NCBI GenBank assembly: GCA_002382325.1
Contig: DGAG01000005.1
Span: 50,084-114,083, forward strand
Reading direction: 5' to 3'
From: Epsilonproteobacteria bacterium UBA4036
Lineage (GTDB): Bacteria; Campylobacterota; Campylobacteria; Campylobacterales; Arcobacteraceae
Length of the DNA: 64,000 nt
The notes beneath the pieces were generated by a model. That model did not search any database, was not told the origin of the DNA, and saw only the letters and a program-made list of their open reading frames with translations. The first letter of the stretch is position 1; each line of letters starts with the position of its first letter. The position numbers and the translations under genes were made by a program. Below, piece after piece: positions 62,286-64,000 of this stretch.

Positions 62286-63218
62286 ATGAAAAAAATTGCG
62301 TTTATTTTTCCTGGACAAGGAAGTCAATCTGTGGGGATGGGTAAAGACTTTTTTGAGAACAGTGCAATTGCAAAAGAGATGATAGCCAAGGCAAGTCAAA
62401 GATTAGGGATTAATTTTGAAGAGCTATTATTTGAAGAAAATGAGAATTTAGGTAAAACAGAGTTTACACAACCTGCTATTTTATTGGTAAGTTCAATTGC
62501 AACAGCAATTTTCAAAGAAAAGTGCAATATTCAGCCAGAATTTGTTTTGGGACACTCTTTGGGTGAATTTTCTGCATTGGTTGCAAGTGGTGCCATTGAT
62601 TATTTAGATGCCATTGAATTGGTACATAAGCGAGGATTATTTATGACAGAAGCTTGTGCCAATGGTGGTGCAGGAATGATGGCATTAGTAGGACTAGATG
62701 ATGCAACCGTTGAAAAAGTGTGTGAAGAACAAAGAGCTACGGGTAAAAAAGTATGGGCTGCAAACTATAATATGGATGGGCAAATTGTATTAGCAGGAAT
62801 CAAAGCAGATTTAGAAAGTTTAGTTGATGTATTTAAAGCAGCAGGTGCTAAACGAGCCATAGTATTAGATATGAGTGTGGCAAGTCACTGTGAATTATTA
62901 AGCAGTGCAGTTGAACAACTTAAACCATATTTAGAAAACTTTGTTACTAATAACTTTACAACTTCTATTGTATCCAACGTAACTTCACAAAAATACAATA
63001 CAAAAGAAGAAGCAATCAGTTTATTGTGTCAACAATTAACATTTCCTGTAAAATACAAACAGTCCATTGAAAATTTTGCCAATGAAGTCGATGCTTTAAT
63101 TGAACTTGGTAATGGAGCGGTGTTAAAAGGATTAAATAAAAAAACGACAACGACACCTACTTTAAATGTAAGTGATATGAAAACATTGGAAGCCACTTTG
63201 GAGGCGCTAAATGACTAA
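62286..63218 (+). CDS. fabD: Malonyl-CoA:ACP transacylase
   Basis: A 310-residue enzyme loading malonyl groups onto acyl carrier protein. IFPGQGSQSVGMG lies at the N-terminus. The nucleophile serine is in GHSLGEFSALVA near residue 90, and the catalytic histidine is in ASHCELLSSA. It overlaps the mtn start by 8 bases. Full length. Confidence 0.97.
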   Translation: MKKIAFIFPGQGSQSVGMGKDFFENSAIAKEMIAKASQRLGINFEELLFEENENLGKTEFTQPAILLVSSIATAIFKEKCNIQPEFVLGHSLGEFSALVASGAIDYLDAIELVHKRGLFMTEACANGGAGMMALVGLDDATVEKVCEEQRATGKKVWAANYNMDGQIVLAGIKADLESLVDVFKAAGAKRAIVLDMSVASHCELLSSAVEQLKPYLENFVTNNFTTSIVSNVTSQKYNTKEEAISLLCQQLTFPVKYKQSIENFANEVDALIELGNGAVLKGLNKKTTTTPTLNVSDMKTLEATLEALND

Positions 63219-63906
63219 ATTAGCAATAATGGGTGCAATGGAAGAGGAAATTGAGCCTCTTTTAGCACATTTTGAAAATGTTCAAGTTGTTGAGTTTGCT
63301 AAGAATACTTATTATGAAGTTCAATATAATGGGTTAGATATGGTCATTGCCTACTCTAAAATTGGAAAAGTATTTGCCAGTTTAACAGCGGCTACTTTAA
63401 TAGAAAAATTTGGGTGTGATACTTTATTGTTTTCAGGAGTTGCGGGAGGAATCAATCCAGACCTTAAAATTGGAGATTTGATTATTGCCAATAAATTATG
63501 TCAACACGATTTAGATATTACTGCATTTGGGCATCCCAACGGATATGTTCCGGGAGGAGCTGTATTTGTAGAAACATCAAAAGAGTTAAATACTATCGCA
63601 AAAGAAGTAGCAATTGAGAATAACTTAAAAGTGATTGAAGGGACAATTGCCACAGGTGATCAATTTGTCCACTCAAATGAAAGAAAAGCGTTTATTGAAA
63701 CGACATTTCAAGCCGATGCTTTAGAAATGGAAGGTGCAAGTGTTGCTGTTGTTTGTGATGCTTTAAATGTACCTTGTTTTATATTAAGAGCCATTTCTGA
63801 TACAGCTGATATGGATGCAGGGTTTGATTTTGATGAGTTTTTAAAATCATCTGCAAAGAATTCAGCCGAATATCTCATAAAAATAATCGATAAACTTAAA
63901 AAATAA
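63211..63906 (+). CDS. mtn: 5'-Methylthioadenosine/S-adenosylhomocysteine nucleosidase
   Basis: A 231-residue nucleosidase. It begins LAIMGAMEEEIEPLL with the catalytic-site glutamate E12, and has ALEMEGASVAVVC and the catalytic aspartate in RAISDTAD. In Campylobacterota the same enzyme also splits aminodeoxyfutalosine in the futalosine route to menaquinone. That dual role is known of the group, not shown here. Confidence 0.96.
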   Translation: MTKLAIMGAMEEEIEPLLAHFENVQVVEFAKNTYYEVQYNGLDMVIAYSKIGKVFASLTAATLIEKFGCDTLLFSGVAGGINPDLKIGDLIIANKLCQHDLDITAFGHPNGYVPGGAVFVETSKELNTIAKEVAIENNLKVIEGTIATGDQFVHSNERKAFIETTFQADALEMEGASVAVVCDALNVPCFILRAISDTADMDAGFDFDEFLKSSAKNSAEYLIKIIDKLKK

Positions 63907-63913
63907 CAACTCA

Positions 63914-63945
63914 GGGAGTATAGTGTTTTCATTATACTTCCTTAT
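63914..63945 (+). terminator. Probable terminator after mtn
   Basis: GGGAGTATA, loop GTGTTTTCAT and TATACTTCC form a stem with one bulged T, followed by TTATATAC. The last 90 bases of the window show no gene. Confidence 0.5.
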
Positions 63946-64000
63946 ATACTATACAAAACAAGAAAAATCCACTTTTTCAAAAATTTAAGCCAACATTCAG

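Noticed and set aside
61965..62399. Minus-strand frame of 144 residues over the slyD tail and fabD start
   Set aside because: It runs through the tandem terminator hairpins and two well-supported plus-strand genes, so it is a shadow.
1..64000. tRNA, rRNA, tmRNA or CRISPR arrays
   Set aside because: I looked for T-loop-like GTTCGA/TTCAAATCC segments with CCA ends and for regularly spaced direct repeats. All hits lay inside coding sequence or did not fold, and there is no spaced repeat array.

Overview
The window looks like a chromosomal segment of an Arcobacter-like member of the Campylobacterota. The evidence is low G+C DNA, frequent CGA and AGA arginine codons, and two conserved gene runs of that phylum. 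One is rpmH-rnpA-yidD-yidC-jag-mnmE. The other is fmt-birA-parA-parB-atpF'FHAGDC followed by tolQ-tolR-tolA-tolB-pal-cpoB-slyD-fabD-mtn. The genus is an inference from gene order and protein style, not from a search. I saw no rRNA, tRNA or CRISPR.

Layout. 1-3.9 kb: end of a Nudix hydrolase, an FAH-fold hydrolase, a Cache/GGDEF diguanylate cyclase, and methionine sulfoxide reductases MsrB and MsrA around a NYN-domain protein. 4.0-6.3 kb: an OmpR-type regulator and a histidine kinase with a periplasmic amino-acid-binding-like sensor. 6.4-21.4 kb: a Lap-type biofilm adhesin locus. It holds a TolC protein fused to an OmpA domain, a type I ABC exporter, a membrane fusion protein, an orphan LuxR regulator, a 1787-residue adhesin with a TAAG LapG-type cleavage site, a LapG-like protease and a LapD-like degenerate GGDEF/EAL receptor. 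21.4-25.8 kb: small genes, rnhB, and clpB behind a CIRCE-like operator. 25.9-30.5 kb: rpmH to mnmE. 30.5-34.0 kb: hemerythrin/PAS protein, SixA, 5'-nucleotidase, HtpX.

34.0-38.9 kb is the accessory part. It contains a DUF134-NifX fusion gene divergent from a NifX-like gene across three copies of a palindromic operator. Next come a HigB/HigA-type toxin-antitoxin pair, then a very AT-rich two-gene cassette (a HEPN-like protein and an HNH nuclease-like protein). A 543-bp imperfect palindromic element with nested hairpins follows. This region is the best candidate for something undescribed.

38.9-42.1 kb: aroC-rnc-rnhA-LapB/YciM-like operon on the minus strand, divergent from dnaG. 42.2-49.5 kb: dnaG, ridA, rplU-rpmA, obg-proB-fmt, an AEC permease, birA. 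49.5-63.9 kb: parA-parB, complete F1Fo ATP synthase, complete Tol-Pal system, slyD, fabD and an MTA/SAH nucleosidase.

How the parts relate: the Lap locus forms a full circuit. The adhesin is exported by the ABC-HlyD-TolC channel and held at the surface by its N-terminal retention module. The LapG-like protease would release it when c-di-GMP falls, and LapD would sense the c-di-GMP. The local diguanylate cyclase could feed that circuit, but this is inference. A recurrent regulatory oddity is a TATAAT box only 5-7 bases before the start codon (lapG, higB, dnaG, birA), which suggests leaderless transcripts.
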